A stretch of 38,753 nt of DNA from CAJUPY01 sp051871275 (GCA_051871275.1 JBJECR010000103.1:1-38753), one strand, 5' to 3'; numbered from the stretch's first letter, positions 7,679 to 16,112 are shown. Translations and numbers: made by a program. The notes: a model not told the origin generated them from the letters alone.

Positions 7679-9886
7679 ATGATACAAACAGTAGTAAAGC
7701 GCGACGGACGCGTTGTCGGATTCAATGAACTGAAAATCAAAGCGGCAATCCGCAAAGCTATGCTTCAAACAGACCTCGGTGAAGACGAAGCACTCATTGA
7801 TAGAATAACGGATCACATTGCACTGAACGGTGACAACCAAATGACAGTGGAAGCCATTCAGGACAAGGTGGAATATGAACTTATGAAGAGTTCCCGCAAG
7901 GAAGTGGCTCGTATTTACATCGCATACCGAGACAAACGCAGTATCGCCCGCCGTGCCAAAACACGCGATATGTTTCTTGAAATCATTGAGGCTAAAAACA
8001 ACGACATCACCCGTGAAAACGCCAATATGAACACCGATTCGCCGGCAGGTATGATGATGAAATTTGCCAGCGAAACTACTAAACCGTTCGTTGACGACTA
8101 TCTGCTATCCGATGAAGCAAGAAGAGCTTTCAAATCCGGCTACATTCATATCCACGACAAAGACTACTACCCCACAAAGAGCCTCACTTGTGTGCAACAT
8201 CCTCTGGACAGAATACTCGAAGGCGGATTTGTTGCAGGACATGGCGAATCCCGTCCCGCAAAAAGAATTGAAACTGCAAGTATCATAGGTTGCATCTCAC
8301 TGGAAACGGCTCAAAACGAAATGCACGGCGGACAAGCTATCCCGGCTTTTGACTTTTACCTTGCACCGTTCGTGAGAAATTCTCTCATTGAGGAAATAAA
8401 GCAAATTGAGGCACTTACAGGCGAAAATCTATCCGAACTTTACCACGCTCCGCTGAAAGACTACACTAAAAAGCCACTTGAAGGACTGCAAGGGAAAGAA
8501 CGTGAACTACAGCACGCTGTAAATCAAACCGTTGCAAGAGTGCATCAGGCAATGGAAGCTTTCGTACACAATATGAATTCCATTCACTCTCGCGGTGGCA
8601 ACCAGGTCGTTTTCAGCTCAATCAACTATGGCACAGACACTTCCGCAGAAGGTCGTTGCGTAATCCGTGAATTGCTCCAAACCACATACGAGGGTGTAGG
8701 AAACGGTGCAACAGCCATTTTCCCTATCCAGATTTGGAAAACTAAAACCGGGGTAAACTACTTGCCCGAAGACCCCAACTACGACCTATATCAGTTTGCC
8801 TGCAAAGTGACTGCACGTCGATTCTTCCCGAATTTCGTGAACCTTGATGCAACATATAATTTCCACGAAAAATGGGATGCGAACGACCCTAAACGTTACC
8901 AATACGAAGTTGCCACAATGGGTTGCCGAACTCGTGTTTTTGAAAACAGATTCGGTGAAAAGACGTCTATCGGACGAGGAAACCTCAGCTTTACCACAAT
9001 AAACATCGTCAGAATAGCCATTGAGGCTATGGGCATTGAAAACAAGGAAGCAAGAATTGAAGCCTTTTTCACAAAACTTGATGAAATTCTGGAAATCACA
9101 GCTCGCCAACTTTGCGACCGCTACGAATTCCAAAAAACCGCTCTCGCAAAACAATTCCCGCTCCTAATGTCACGTCTCTGGAATGGCGGAGAAAAGCTTA
9201 AACCAAACGACACTATTGAACCCGTCATCAATCAGGGTACACTCGGAATCGGATTTATAGGCTTGGCAGAATGTCTTATTGCACTTATCGGCAAACACCA
9301 TGGCGAAAGTACTGAAGCACAAAAGCTTGGACTTAAAATCATCACTCACATGCGTGACCGTGCAGTGGAATTTTCTGAAAGATATCAGCACAATTTCTCT
9401 GTTCTTGCCACTCCGGCTGAAGGCCTTTCCGGCAAATTTACCGCCAAAGACAAAAAAACTTTCGGTATTATCCCGGGCGTGACAGACAAGGCTTACTATA
9501 CAAATTCAAACCACGTCCCTGTGTATTACCACTGCTCGCCAAAACACAAAGCGGAAATTGAAGCACCTTACCATGACCTTACACGTGGCGGACACATCTT
9601 CTATGTGGAAATTGACGGCGATGCTACACATAACCCAAAGGCTATCAGCGACATTGTGGATCTTATCCACAAATACAATATCGGCTACGGCTCCGTGAAC
9701 CACAACCGCAACCGCTGCATGGATTGCGGCTACGAAGATGCACAGGCAGAACTGAAAGTTTGCCCCAAATGCGGCAGCACAAATATAGACAAACTGCAAC
9801 GCATCACAGGGTATCTCGTAGGTACTACGGACAGATGGAACAGTGCTAAACTCGCAGAACTTAACGACCGTATTGTTCACAAATAA
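7679..9886 (+). CDS. nrdD: Anaerobic ribonucleoside-triphosphate reductase
   Basis: The class III ribonucleotide reductase, which makes deoxynucleotides without oxygen using a glycyl radical. I place the start at the ATG of MIQTVVKRDGR, giving 735 residues. Upstream in-frame codons overlap the promoter, and the protein then begins directly with the ATP-cone allosteric domain (residues about 4-95). The catalytic barrel follows. Near the C terminus are two CxxC pairs (Cys680/683 and Cys695/698), which bind zinc in this family, and then RITGYLVG, where Gly711 is the expected radical-bearing residue by comparison with the RVCGYLG segment of E. coli NrdD. It is followed 15 bases later by its activase. 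Regulation probably involves the palindromic repeats at 7473-7645. Confidence 0.95.
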   Translation: MIQTVVKRDGRVVGFNELKIKAAIRKAMLQTDLGEDEALIDRITDHIALNGDNQMTVEAIQDKVEYELMKSSRKEVARIYIAYRDKRSIARRAKTRDMFLEIIEAKNNDITRENANMNTDSPAGMMMKFASETTKPFVDDYLLSDEARRAFKSGYIHIHDKDYYPTKSLTCVQHPLDRILEGGFVAGHGESRPAKRIETASIIGCISLETAQNEMHGGQAIPAFDFYLAPFVRNSLIEEIKQIEALTGENLSELYHAPLKDYTKKPLEGLQGKERELQHAVNQTVARVHQAMEAFVHNMNSIHSRGGNQVVFSSINYGTDTSAEGRCVIRELLQTTYEGVGNGATAIFPIQIWKTKTGVNYLPEDPNYDLYQFACKVTARRFFPNFVNLDATYNFHEKWDANDPKRYQYEVATMGCRTRVFENRFGEKTSIGRGNLSFTTINIVRIAIEAMGIENKEARIEAFFTKLDEILEITARQLCDRYEFQKTALAKQFPLLMSRLWNGGEKLKPNDTIEPVINQGTLGIGFIGLAECLIALIGKHHGESTEAQKLGLKIITHMRDRAVEFSERYQHNFSVLATPAEGLSGKFTAKDKKTFGIIPGVTDKAYYTNSNHVPVYYHCSPKHKAEIEAPYHDLTRGGHIFYVEIDGDATHNPKAISDIVDLIHKYNIGYGSVNHNRNRCMDCGYEDAQAELKVCPKCGSTNIDKLQRITGYLVGTTDRWNSAKLAELNDRIVHK

Positions 9887-9901
9887 AAAAACACTAAAAA
9901 G

Positions 9902-10378
9902 TTGAAAATCATCAAAATAATAGACGGCACAAGTGTAGATGGACCCGGGCTACGGACATCCATCTACTTTTCCGGCTGTTCTCATCACTGTCCGGGCTGC
10001 CAAAATCCTCAAACATGGGATATAAACGCAGGCAATGAGGCTGACATTGAAGACGTTCTGAAAACTATTATTGACAATGATTTTGATGTAACATTTTCCG
10101 GAGGTGACCCGCTTTTTCAAGTGGAAGCAGTGACGGAACTTGCAAAAAGGATAAAACACATCGGCAAAAATATTTGGTGTTACACCGGCTACACCTACGA
10201 GCAAATTCTTGCAGACAGCAAACTGTCACAAATTCTTCCGTACATCGACGTTCTCGTTGACGGCAGATTTGACATCAACCTGCGAGACATTTCGCTCCGT
10301 TTCCGTGGTTCTGCAAATCAAAGACTTATTGACGTTCACAAATCTCAACCCGGGAAAATCGCAATTTGGGAAGATTGA
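9902..10378 (+). CDS. nrdG: Anaerobic ribonucleotide reductase activating protein
   Basis: A 158-residue radical-SAM activase that generates the glycyl radical on NrdD using S-adenosylmethionine and a [4Fe-4S] cluster. The cluster motif CxxxCxxC is Cys26, Cys30 and Cys33 in SGCSHHCPGCQNPQTW, and the SGGDP motif for SAM binding follows in the middle. The start is TTG at 9902, giving MKIIKIIDGTSVDGPGLRTS, the normal NrdG beginning; there is no alternative ATG before the cluster motif. It lies 15 bases after nrdD and must share its transcript. It is convergent with uvrA across a 31-base gap in which I see no terminator. Confidence 0.94.
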   Translation: MKIIKIIDGTSVDGPGLRTSIYFSGCSHHCPGCQNPQTWDINAGNEADIEDVLKTIIDNDFDVTFSGGDPLFQVEAVTELAKRIKHIGKNIWCYTGYTYEQILADSKLSQILPYIDVLVDGRFDINLRDISLRFRGSANQRLIDVHKSQPGKIAIWED

Positions 10379-10409
10379 CAGATTATTACCGCTAAAACTC
10401 ACGTTATAG

Positions 10410-13190
10410 TTATTTCGCCCTATCTTTCAGAGCCTTACCCGTATAACTGCTTTCACACCGCATAATATCTTCCGGAGTACCTGTGGCTACTACATATCCT
10501 CCCTCATCACCGCCTTCCGGTCCCATATCTATCACATGGTCTGCAGTGCGAATAACATCTAAGTTGTGTTCGATAATCAGCACCGTATGACCCTTGGAAA
10601 TGAGCTGATTGAAGGATTTTAAAAGTGTACTGATATCGTGAATATGCAGTCCTGTTGTAGGCTCATCAAAGATGAAAAGTTTATGACTTCCGGAGTCTTG
10701 CGACAAGTAATATGCCAATTTCACCCTCTGATTCTCACCTCCTGAAAGTGTGGAAGATGCCTGACCGAGTTTTATGTACCCCAGCCCCACATCTTGTAGC
10801 GGTTTAAGTTTGCGTACAATCTTCTTTTCAATGCTGTCCTGCTCTTCACTGAAGAAATCAATCGCCTGATTTACAGTCATATTCAGCACATCATTTATAT
10901 TTTTGCCTCGATATTCAATTTCCAAAATATCTCTTTTAAATCTCTGCCCGTGGCAACATTCGCATGGAATGGTGATATCTGCCATAAACTGCATTTCCAC
11001 AGTTATATAGCCATCGCCCTTACATTCTTCGCAGCGTCCTCCCTCAGTATTAAAAGAGAAATAAGCGGATGTGAATCCCATCTGTTTTGCAGCCTGTTGT
11101 GACGCAAAAAGTGCACGAATATCATCGTAGGCTTTGAGATATGTGGCAGCATTGCTTCGCGTGGATTTTCCAATCGGATTTTGATCCACAAATTCCACAG
11201 AATCAATCATTTTAAGGTCGCCTTTAAGGGACTTGAATGCACCGGGTGACTCTGTTGATTCCTCAAAATGTCTCAGCAAAGCCTTGTAGAGAATATCTCT
11301 AACAAGAGTAGATTTTCCGGAACCGCTCACACCCGTTACCACTGTCATCACACCAAGTGGAAACTTGACGGTTATATCTTTCAGGTTGTTTTGACGTGCA
11401 CCTGCAATTTCTATATAGTCTTTCCACTTCCGCCTTGACGTTGGTGCCGATATTGACAGTTCTCCTTTTAGGTACTTACCTGTGTAACTCCTTTCACTGT
11501 CCACAATATCTTTTGCCGGACCTTGATATACAATTTCTCCACCATATCGCCCGGCATCCGGACCAACATCTACAATATAATCCGCAGCACGGATAATTTC
11601 CTCCTCGTGCTCTACCACCACAACCGTGTTTCCGATTTGTTTCAGTCTATCAAGTACACGGATAAGTTTCTGTGTATCACGAGGATGCAAACCTATACTC
11701 GGTTCATCAAGAATGTAAAGCGAACCAACGAGGCTACTTCCCAACGACGTGGATAAGTTTATTCTCTGACTTTCACCACCGGAAAGAGTTGCGGAAGCAC
11801 GATTCAGTGTCAGATAACCCAAACCTACCTCAATCAGGTATGTCAAGCGGCTTTTGATTTCAAATAGTATCCTTTTTGCAATATTTTCTTCCGTCTCGGA
11901 AAGCACAAGATTGTCAAACCACACTGCAAGGTCTGCTACAGACATTTTTGTAAGCTCGCAGATAGTTTTTCCCGCTACTTTCACGTACATTGCTTCCGGT
12001 CTGAGTCTGTCACCTTTACATTCGGGACAGAGAGTTTTACCTCTGAAGCGATTTCTGAGAATGGTGTATTGCACTTTGTATGCATTCTGGTCCACCATCT
12101 TGAAAAAGCCATCTATCCCCGGAAATCCTCCTTTGCCATGCCACAAAACATTTTTCTCTTCCGCTGTCAAGTCGCAGTACGGTTTATGAATGGGAAAACG
12201 AAGAATTCCGGACATTTCTATCAACATTCGTTTCCATTCACTCATCTTTTCGCCTTTCCAGCATGCCACGGCATCTTCAAAAATTGTGAGTGCAGGATTC
12301 GGAATCACAAGACGTTCATCTATACCGAGAACCTGACCGAAGCCATCACATTTTGTGCATGCTCCGTATGGATTGTTGAAATTAAACAAATGTTCGTCAG
12401 GCTCTAAAAATTTTATTCCGTCTGCCTCAAAACGACGTGAAAAATCAAATCTTTCCGCACCGTTTTCAGACCAAACCACGAGGGTGAGAGCATCTCCACC
12501 TTCATAAAAGGCTGTTTCTATAGAATCTGCAAGACGACTCACTTCATCTTTCTCATTGCTCACGGCAAGACGGTCTATAAGCAACTTATAGCCTTTCACG
12601 TCATTTCCTGTTTTTGCCACTTCTTCTATAGCCACAAAGCGGTTATCAGCAGTCAAAAAGCGACTGAAGCCCGCTTTAAGATATACCTCTGCCTGCAATT
12701 TCAGGTCTCTGCCCTCAGGTATTGTCACATCCGTGCAGAGTGCAATCTTTGTACCTGCGGGATATTGCATTGCTTTTTGCAATACATCTTCTATAGTATG
12801 CTTTTTAACTTCTATTCCCGTTACCGGCGAAAAAGTATGCCCCACGCGAGAATAAAGCAGGCGCAAATAGTCGTAAATCTCAGTAGATGTGCCAACGGTA
12901 CTCCTCGGATTGCGAGTATTTACTTTTTGCTCTATCGCAATAGCAGGAGGCAAACCCTTGATATAATCCACCTCCGGCTTAGACATTTTTCCCAAAAACT
13001 GACGAGCGTATGCGGAAAGGCTCTCCACATATCGCCGCTGACCTTCTGCATATAAAGTATCAAATGCCAAAGACGACTTGCCGGAACCGGAAAGACCTGT
13101 TATTACTATAAACTGATTACGAGGCAAGACTACATCTACATTCTTAAGATTATTTACCCTTGCCCCTTTTATCTCAATATTTTCTGACAT
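10410..13190 (-). CDS. uvrA: Excinuclease ABC subunit A
   Basis: The damage-recognition ATPase of nucleotide-excision repair. Two ABC modules are visible: Walker A GLSGSGKSS (residues about 32-40) and GVSGSGKST, signatures LSGGESQR and LSGGENQR, and Walker B segments DEPSIGLHPRD and DEPTTGLHIHD. The second zinc module is intact (CEECKGDG...CECCHGQR). At the position of the first module only one CxxC pair is present (Cys278/Cys281), the preceding pair being replaced by a FEADGIKFLEP segment. I start at ATG 13190 (MSENIEIKGARVNN), giving 926 residues. A longer frame beginning with TTG at 13247 would start inside the promoter, and its extra 19 residues do not look like UvrA. The gene stands alone on the minus strand. 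Confidence 0.96.
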   Translation of the reverse strand: MSENIEIKGARVNNLKNVDVVLPRNQFIVITGLSGSGKSSLAFDTLYAEGQRRYVESLSAYARQFLGKMSKPEVDYIKGLPPAIAIEQKVNTRNPRSTVGTSTEIYDYLRLLYSRVGHTFSPVTGIEVKKHTIEDVLQKAMQYPAGTKIALCTDVTIPEGRDLKLQAEVYLKAGFSRFLTADNRFVAIEEVAKTGNDVKGYKLLIDRLAVSNEKDEVSRLADSIETAFYEGGDALTLVVWSENGAERFDFSRRFEADGIKFLEPDEHLFNFNNPYGACTKCDGFGQVLGIDERLVIPNPALTIFEDAVACWKGEKMSEWKRMLIEMSGILRFPIHKPYCDLTAEEKNVLWHGKGGFPGIDGFFKMVDQNAYKVQYTILRNRFRGKTLCPECKGDRLRPEAMYVKVAGKTICELTKMSVADLAVWFDNLVLSETEENIAKRILFEIKSRLTYLIEVGLGYLTLNRASATLSGGESQRINLSTSLGSSLVGSLYILDEPSIGLHPRDTQKLIRVLDRLKQIGNTVVVVEHEEEIIRAADYIVDVGPDAGRYGGEIVYQGPAKDIVDSERSYTGKYLKGELSISAPTSRRKWKDYIEIAGARQNNLKDITVKFPLGVMTVVTGVSGSGKSTLVRDILYKALLRHFEESTESPGAFKSLKGDLKMIDSVEFVDQNPIGKSTRSNAATYLKAYDDIRALFASQQAAKQMGFTSAYFSFNTEGGRCEECKGDGYITVEMQFMADITIPCECCHGQRFKRDILEIEYRGKNINDVLNMTVNQAIDFFSEEQDSIEKKIVRKLKPLQDVGLGYIKLGQASSTLSGGENQRVKLAYYLSQDSGSHKLFIFDEPTTGLHIHDISTLLKSFNQLISKGHTVLIIEHNLDVIRTADHVIDMGPEGGDEGGYVVATGTPEDIMRCESSYTGKALKDRAK

Positions 13191-13216
13191 ATCACCGCTC
13201 GTTTGTTTTTGCAGCA

Positions 13217-13247
13217 CAAAATTAGGAAAAAATACATTAAGACACAA
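13217..13247 (-). promoter_or_regulatory. uvrA promoter
   Basis: On the minus strand, TTG (13247-13245), then a 20-base spacer, then TAATTTTG (13224-13217), 26 bases before the ATG at 13190. No obvious LexA-type palindrome is seen beside it. Confidence 0.6.
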
Positions 13248-13346
13248 CTTTATGTTGCACCCATTTGTTACTACACTAAAATACAGGCTCTTACTTTAGT
13301 TTTTCCATAAAACTTCACGTAAACAATGAAAAAACACACCAAAATA

Positions 13347-13378
13347 TTTGGTCACTCAAGCATAAAACACTACTTTTG
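13347..13378 (+). promoter_or_regulatory. Ferredoxin promoter
   Basis: TTTG (13347-13350), a 20-base spacer and TACTTTTG (13371-13378) match the phylum consensus exactly. The ATG follows 47 bases later. Together with the uvrA promoter this makes 13191-13425 a divergent control region. Confidence 0.8.
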
Positions 13379-13425
13379 CATTGAAAATAAACAAAACTTT
13401 TTTAACAATCAAATAAATTACTACT

Positions 13426-13593
13426 ATGGCTTACGTAATCACTGATAAATGTGTTGCATGCGGCACTTGTCTTCCAAACTGCCCGGTTGAAGCAATCTCT
13501 GAAGGCGATATCTACAAAATCGACCCGGACAAATGCATCGAATGTGGAACTTGTGAAGGTGTTTGCCCAAGTGAAGCTATTGTCTTAGGATAA
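13426..13593 (+). CDS. 2[4Fe-4S] ferredoxin (55 residues)
   Basis: A very short but clear gene. The translation contains two Cys motifs of the clostridial-type ferredoxin: CVACGTCLPNCP near the start and CIECGTCEGVCP near the end, each CxxCxxC followed by CP. The 55-residue length is normal for these proteins. They carry low-potential electrons in the cytoplasm, typically to or from pyruvate:ferredoxin oxidoreductase, hydrogenase or Rnf in anaerobes. It has its own promoter and an intrinsic terminator 28 bases after the stop, so it is a monocistronic gene, probably strongly expressed. Its partners are not encoded nearby. The anaerobic reductase nrdDG is in the same region but separately transcribed. 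Confidence 0.95.
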   Translation: MAYVITDKCVACGTCLPNCPVEAISEGDIYKIDPDKCIECGTCEGVCPSEAIVLG

Positions 13594-13621
13594 TTTTCAC
13601 ACAAGACATTCAGAAAAAATT

Positions 13622-13654
13622 AGTGCTACGCTTTTTTAAGCATAGCACTTTTTT
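13622..13654 (+). terminator. Ferredoxin terminator
   Basis: AGTGCTA (13622-13628) pairs with TAGCACT (13643-13649). The stem continues after a C-A mismatch as GCTT/AAGC around a short T loop, and six T residues follow. The next gene's -7 box begins two bases after the T-tract. Confidence 0.88.
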
Positions 13655-13655
13655 G

Positions 13656-13663
13656 TAATTTTG
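13656..13663 (+). promoter_or_regulatory. -7 box before the glycosyltransferase gene
   Basis: TAATTTTG matches TAnnTTTG, 29 bases before the ATG at 13693. The -33 position falls within the T-rich terminator loop (TTTT at 13632-13635), so terminator and promoter overlap physically. Confidence 0.5.
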
Positions 13664-13692
13664 CATAAACAAATATAATACTTCTCCTTTTG

Positions 13693-14442
13693 ATGTCAGA
13701 CAGTCCTCTTTTCACTATCATCACAGTCACTTTCAATGCGGAAAGCACTATTTCCCCCACTCTTAGAAGCATTGAGAGCCAAACGTTTACGGACTTTCAA
13801 TATCTCGTAGTTGACGGTTTGTCTTGCGACAACACCCTTGATTTAGTGAAAAATGCCGGTATCAAAAACACAGATATCATCAGCGAAAAAGACTCCGGAC
13901 TGTATGATGCCATGAACAAGGGCATACATAACGCAAAAGGACTGTACCTCATTTTCCTTAATGCCGGCGACTCACTTCACGCTCCGGACACTCTCCAAAA
14001 AATTGCAGACACTATTAAGATAAACGGCTATCCCGATATCACATACGGACAAACTATTATCGTAAACTCCGAAAGAGAAAAAATAGCGAACCGCCACTTG
14101 ACTGCACCGGAAAACCTTTCGTTCAGCAGTTTCAAAAACGGTATGCTCGTTTGTCACCAGGCTTTCATTGCCAAACGTGACATTGCAGAAGACTATGACT
14201 TGCAATACCGCTACTCCGCCGACTACGACTGGTGCATCCGCTGCCTTAAAAAGTCACGGAAAAACGTTTATATTGACGATGTTTTGATTGACTATCTTAA
14301 TGAAGGCGTCACCACTGCAAACTTCAAGAAGTCTCTCAAAGAAAGATATAAAATTATGTGCAAATACTACGGCACATTTTCAACATCCCTCCGACATATC
14401 AAATTTTTATTTCGTCATCTGATAAGAAAAATACACTCATGA
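13693..14442 (+). CDS. Glycosyltransferase family 2
   Basis: A 249-residue GT-A fold glycosyltransferase acting on the cytoplasmic face of the membrane. The family opening is TIITVTFNAESTISPTLRSIESQT, followed by the nucleotide-sugar region (YLVVDGLSCDNTLDLVK) and SEKDSGLYDAMNKGIHNAKGLYLIFLNAGDSL. The last matches the WcaA-like subgroup that builds surface polysaccharide; the usual DxD position reads NAGD. The C-terminal part has the SADYDWCIRCLKK motif of the same subgroup. The ATG at 13693 is preferred over the adjacent in-frame TTG at 13690. Its stop overlaps the start of the next gene (ATGA). Donor and acceptor sugars cannot be inferred. Confidence 0.9.
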   Translation: MSDSPLFTIITVTFNAESTISPTLRSIESQTFTDFQYLVVDGLSCDNTLDLVKNAGIKNTDIISEKDSGLYDAMNKGIHNAKGLYLIFLNAGDSLHAPDTLQKIADTIKINGYPDITYGQTIIVNSEREKIANRHLTAPENLSFSSFKNGMLVCHQAFIAKRDIAEDYDLQYRYSADYDWCIRCLKKSRKNVYIDDVLIDYLNEGVTTANFKKSLKERYKIMCKYYGTFSTSLRHIKFLFRHLIRKIHS

Positions 14443-14915
14443 ACACAAAATACTACATTGTTCAAGACGGTAAATCCACCGGACCATTCAGCCTCGCAGA
14501 ACTCAAGGAAAAAAGTCTCACCGAGGACACTCTCGTATGGTTTGACGGACTCACGGACTGGAAAAAAATAAAGGACCTCCCTATTCTGAAAAATCAACTT
14601 TCAGAAAAAATAAATCCACCCGTTTTCAATCAGGAAGAATATGAGAACACTTACGTCCCACATCTTTCACAACCACAGCCACAATTTTATTTTCCACATG
14701 AGGTTCGTCCTGCAAATTACCTCGCAGAATCCATAATTTCCGCAATTTTTTGTCTTCCAACAGCACTAATTGCTATTTACAATGCCGTAAAAGTAGATAA
14801 ACTTTACGACCAGGGACGTCACGCAGAAGCCGTTCGTGCTGCCAATCAGGCAAAATATTGGTTTTTCACATCCGTTGCAATAGGGGTTATCTGTTTTATA
14901 TTCATTTTGCTTTAA
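14439..14915 (+). CDS. GYF_2/CD225 (dispanin-like) membrane protein
   Basis: A 158-residue protein in two parts. Residues about 4-55 are a GYF_2 (DUF4339) domain, recognisable by YYIVQDGKSTGPFSLAELKE and TLVWFDGLTDWKKIKDLPIL. After a proline- and glutamine-rich linker (residues about 63-88) comes a CD225-type domain: membrane segment SIISAIFCLPTALIAIYNAVKV, the conserved loop with GRHAEAVRAANQAK, and a second membrane segment YWFFTSVAIGVICFIFILL. GYF_2 domains are thought to bind proline-rich peptides; CD225 proteins sit in membranes. The function of bacterial fusions is not established. The start is the ATG overlapping the glycosyltransferase stop; upstream in-frame codons lie within the other gene. 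Confidence 0.85.
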   Translation: MNTKYYIVQDGKSTGPFSLAELKEKSLTEDTLVWFDGLTDWKKIKDLPILKNQLSEKINPPVFNQEEYENTYVPHLSQPQPQFYFPHEVRPANYLAESIISAIFCLPTALIAIYNAVKVDKLYDQGRHAEAVRAANQAKYWFFTSVAIGVICFIFILL

Positions 14916-14920
14916 GAGCC

Positions 14921-15229
14921 ATGAGCAGTTTCATTCTTAACACGTCTTTCCACATAAACAAAAAGTATGTGCCTCAATTTATTGATTGGGCAAGAAACAC
15001 ATATATTCCTCAAGCATTAAATTCCGGACTGTTTTTCGACTCTCTTTTCACTCACTTGCTGATTGAAGTAGAACCGGACACAGACAGTTTTGCCATTCAC
15101 CTCAAAACAAAAGATATTGAGAAAGCTGTAGCGTGGCACGATTCCACAGCAGCGGCACTTAAAGAAAAACTGCACCTGGACACAGAGAAATCAGCCCTCT
15201 TTTTTACAACATATATGCAAGAACTGTAG
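14921..15229 (+). CDS. DUF4286 family protein
   Basis: A 102-residue protein resembling the DUF4286 family, which is widespread in Bacteroidota and has no known biochemical function. The protein begins MSSFILNTSFHINKKYV, contains FFDSLFTHLLIEVEPDTDSFAIHLKTKDIEKAVAWHD, and ends YMQEL. It has the alternating strand-helix look of a small ferredoxin-like fold, with no signal peptide or membrane segment. It begins five bases after the GYF_2/CD225 gene. Its TAG stop shares its last base with the GTG start of ruvC, so the two are probably translated together. Confidence 0.75.
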   Translation: MSSFILNTSFHINKKYVPQFIDWARNTYIPQALNSGLFFDSLFTHLLIEVEPDTDSFAIHLKTKDIEKAVAWHDSTAAALKEKLHLDTEKSALFFTTYMQEL

Positions 15230-15819
15230 TGGAAACAAATAGCGAGAAATACGACAAAATAATTTTAGGCATTGACCCCGGAACAAACGTGATGGGCTAC
15301 GGACTTCTTGGCGTGAAAAACAAGAAACCGGAAATGATTGCCATGGGAGTGATAGAACTCTCCAAACTCGCCGACCACTATCATCGCCTTAGCCGAATTT
15401 ATGAAAGAGTTGCCGGACTTGTAGATAACTACAAGCCTGACGAAATGGCTATCGAAGCTCCTTTCTTCGGCAAAAACGTTCAGTCTATGCTCAAACTCGG
15501 CAGAGCACAAGGCGTTGCAATCGCTGCAGCACTTTCCAGAAACATAAAAATCACAGAATACGAACCCAGAAAAATTAAAATGGCTATCACCGGAAATGGA
15601 GGTGCAAGCAAAGAGCAAGTACAGGAAATGCTCAAAAGAATACTCAAAATTCCGGAAAAATCTCTTCTCCCTCAGCTCGATGCTACAGACGCCCTCGCCG
15701 CCGCCCTCTGCCACTTCTATGAAACGTCCAAACCCGTTCTGCTAAAAAATTCTGCCAAATCTTGGAAAGAATTTATTGCAAACAACCCCGATAAAATTTC
15801 TAATCCTAAAAGACAATAA
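15229..15819 (+). CDS. ruvC: Crossover junction endodeoxyribonuclease RuvC
   Basis: The Holliday-junction resolvase that works with RuvAB at the end of recombination repair. At 196 residues it is of normal length. Acidic active-site residues are recognisable: Asp16 in ILGIDPGTNVMGYG, the Glu of MAIEAPFFGKN, and the C-terminal LDATDALAAALCHF segment. The start is GTG at 15229, overlapping the previous stop by one base. There is no ATG before the catalytic Asp. The tail after residue 170 is lysine- and asparagine-rich. No terminator with a T-tract is seen after it; ATTGTTT/AAACAAT at 15841-15869 is a loose inverted repeat only. Confidence 0.94.
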   Translation: METNSEKYDKIILGIDPGTNVMGYGLLGVKNKKPEMIAMGVIELSKLADHYHRLSRIYERVAGLVDNYKPDEMAIEAPFFGKNVQSMLKLGRAQGVAIAAALSRNIKITEYEPRKIKMAITGNGGASKEQVQEMLKRILKIPEKSLLPQLDATDALAAALCHFYETSKPVLLKNSAKSWKEFIANNPDKISNPKRQ

Positions 15820-15959
15820 TATTACGACGTTTAAAAAGAAATTGTTTAATTTTTATACTATGAAACAATCTAAATCGTACCAAATATTTGTATATTCATT
15901 CATTTATTTCTATTTTATGCAATAATTATACACAATATGTAAAATTTATTGAATAAAAA
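15820..15959. other. AT-rich gap between ruvC and the trp promoter
   Basis: Very AT-rich DNA with no credible ORF. It contains the 7-bp inverted repeat ATTGTTT (15841-15847) / AAACAAT (15863-15869) with a 15-base loop. I see nothing else of note. Confidence 0.5.
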
Positions 15960-15991
15960 TTTGGAAATTTGATATAACTGTATTAATTTTG
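15960..15991 (+). promoter_or_regulatory. trp operon promoter
   Basis: TTTG (15960-15963), a 20-base spacer and TAATTTTG (15984-15991) match the consensus exactly. The predicted start of transcription is near 15998, giving a leader RNA of about 230 bases before trpB. No clear palindromic TrpR operator overlaps it, consistent with control by attenuation. Confidence 0.82.
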
Positions 15992-16050
15992 CCACGAGTT
16001 AAAAATAATTGGTAAATAAAACTATACAAAAAACTAATAAACATACATTT

Positions 16051-16110
16051 ATGCATAATTTCAATAGCAAATATTGGTGGTGGCACAGTTTGAATAGACC
16101 CAAGCCGTGA
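16051..16110 (+). CDS. trpL: trp leader peptide (19 residues, W-W-W)
   Basis: A 20-codon ORF (ATG to TGA) lies in the leader between the trp promoter and trpB. It encodes a 19-residue peptide whose residues 9-11 are three consecutive tryptophans (TGG TGG TGG, 16075-16083). Three Trp codons in a row are very unlikely by chance in this AT-rich leader. The ORF ends 61 bases before an intrinsic terminator that stands directly upstream of trpB. This is the classic layout of ribosome-mediated attenuation: a ribosome stalled at the Trp codons when tryptophanyl-tRNA is scarce would favour the antiterminator. Gene symbol by analogy only. Confidence 0.88.
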   Translation: MHNFNSKYWWWHSLNRPKP

Positions 16111-16112
16111 AC

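Noticed and set aside
13191..13247. N-terminal extension of UvrA from TTG 13247.
   Set aside because: It would start within the -33 box of the minus-strand promoter and adds non-UvrA residues.
13280..13300. ACAGGCTCTTA near the ferredoxin promoter as another copy of the foldback repeat end.
   Set aside because: Only about nine bases (ACAGGCTCT) match, without the flanking arm sequence; too short to count.
13690..13692. TTG as start of the glycosyltransferase.
   Set aside because: An ATG follows immediately at 13693 and gives a standard family N terminus.
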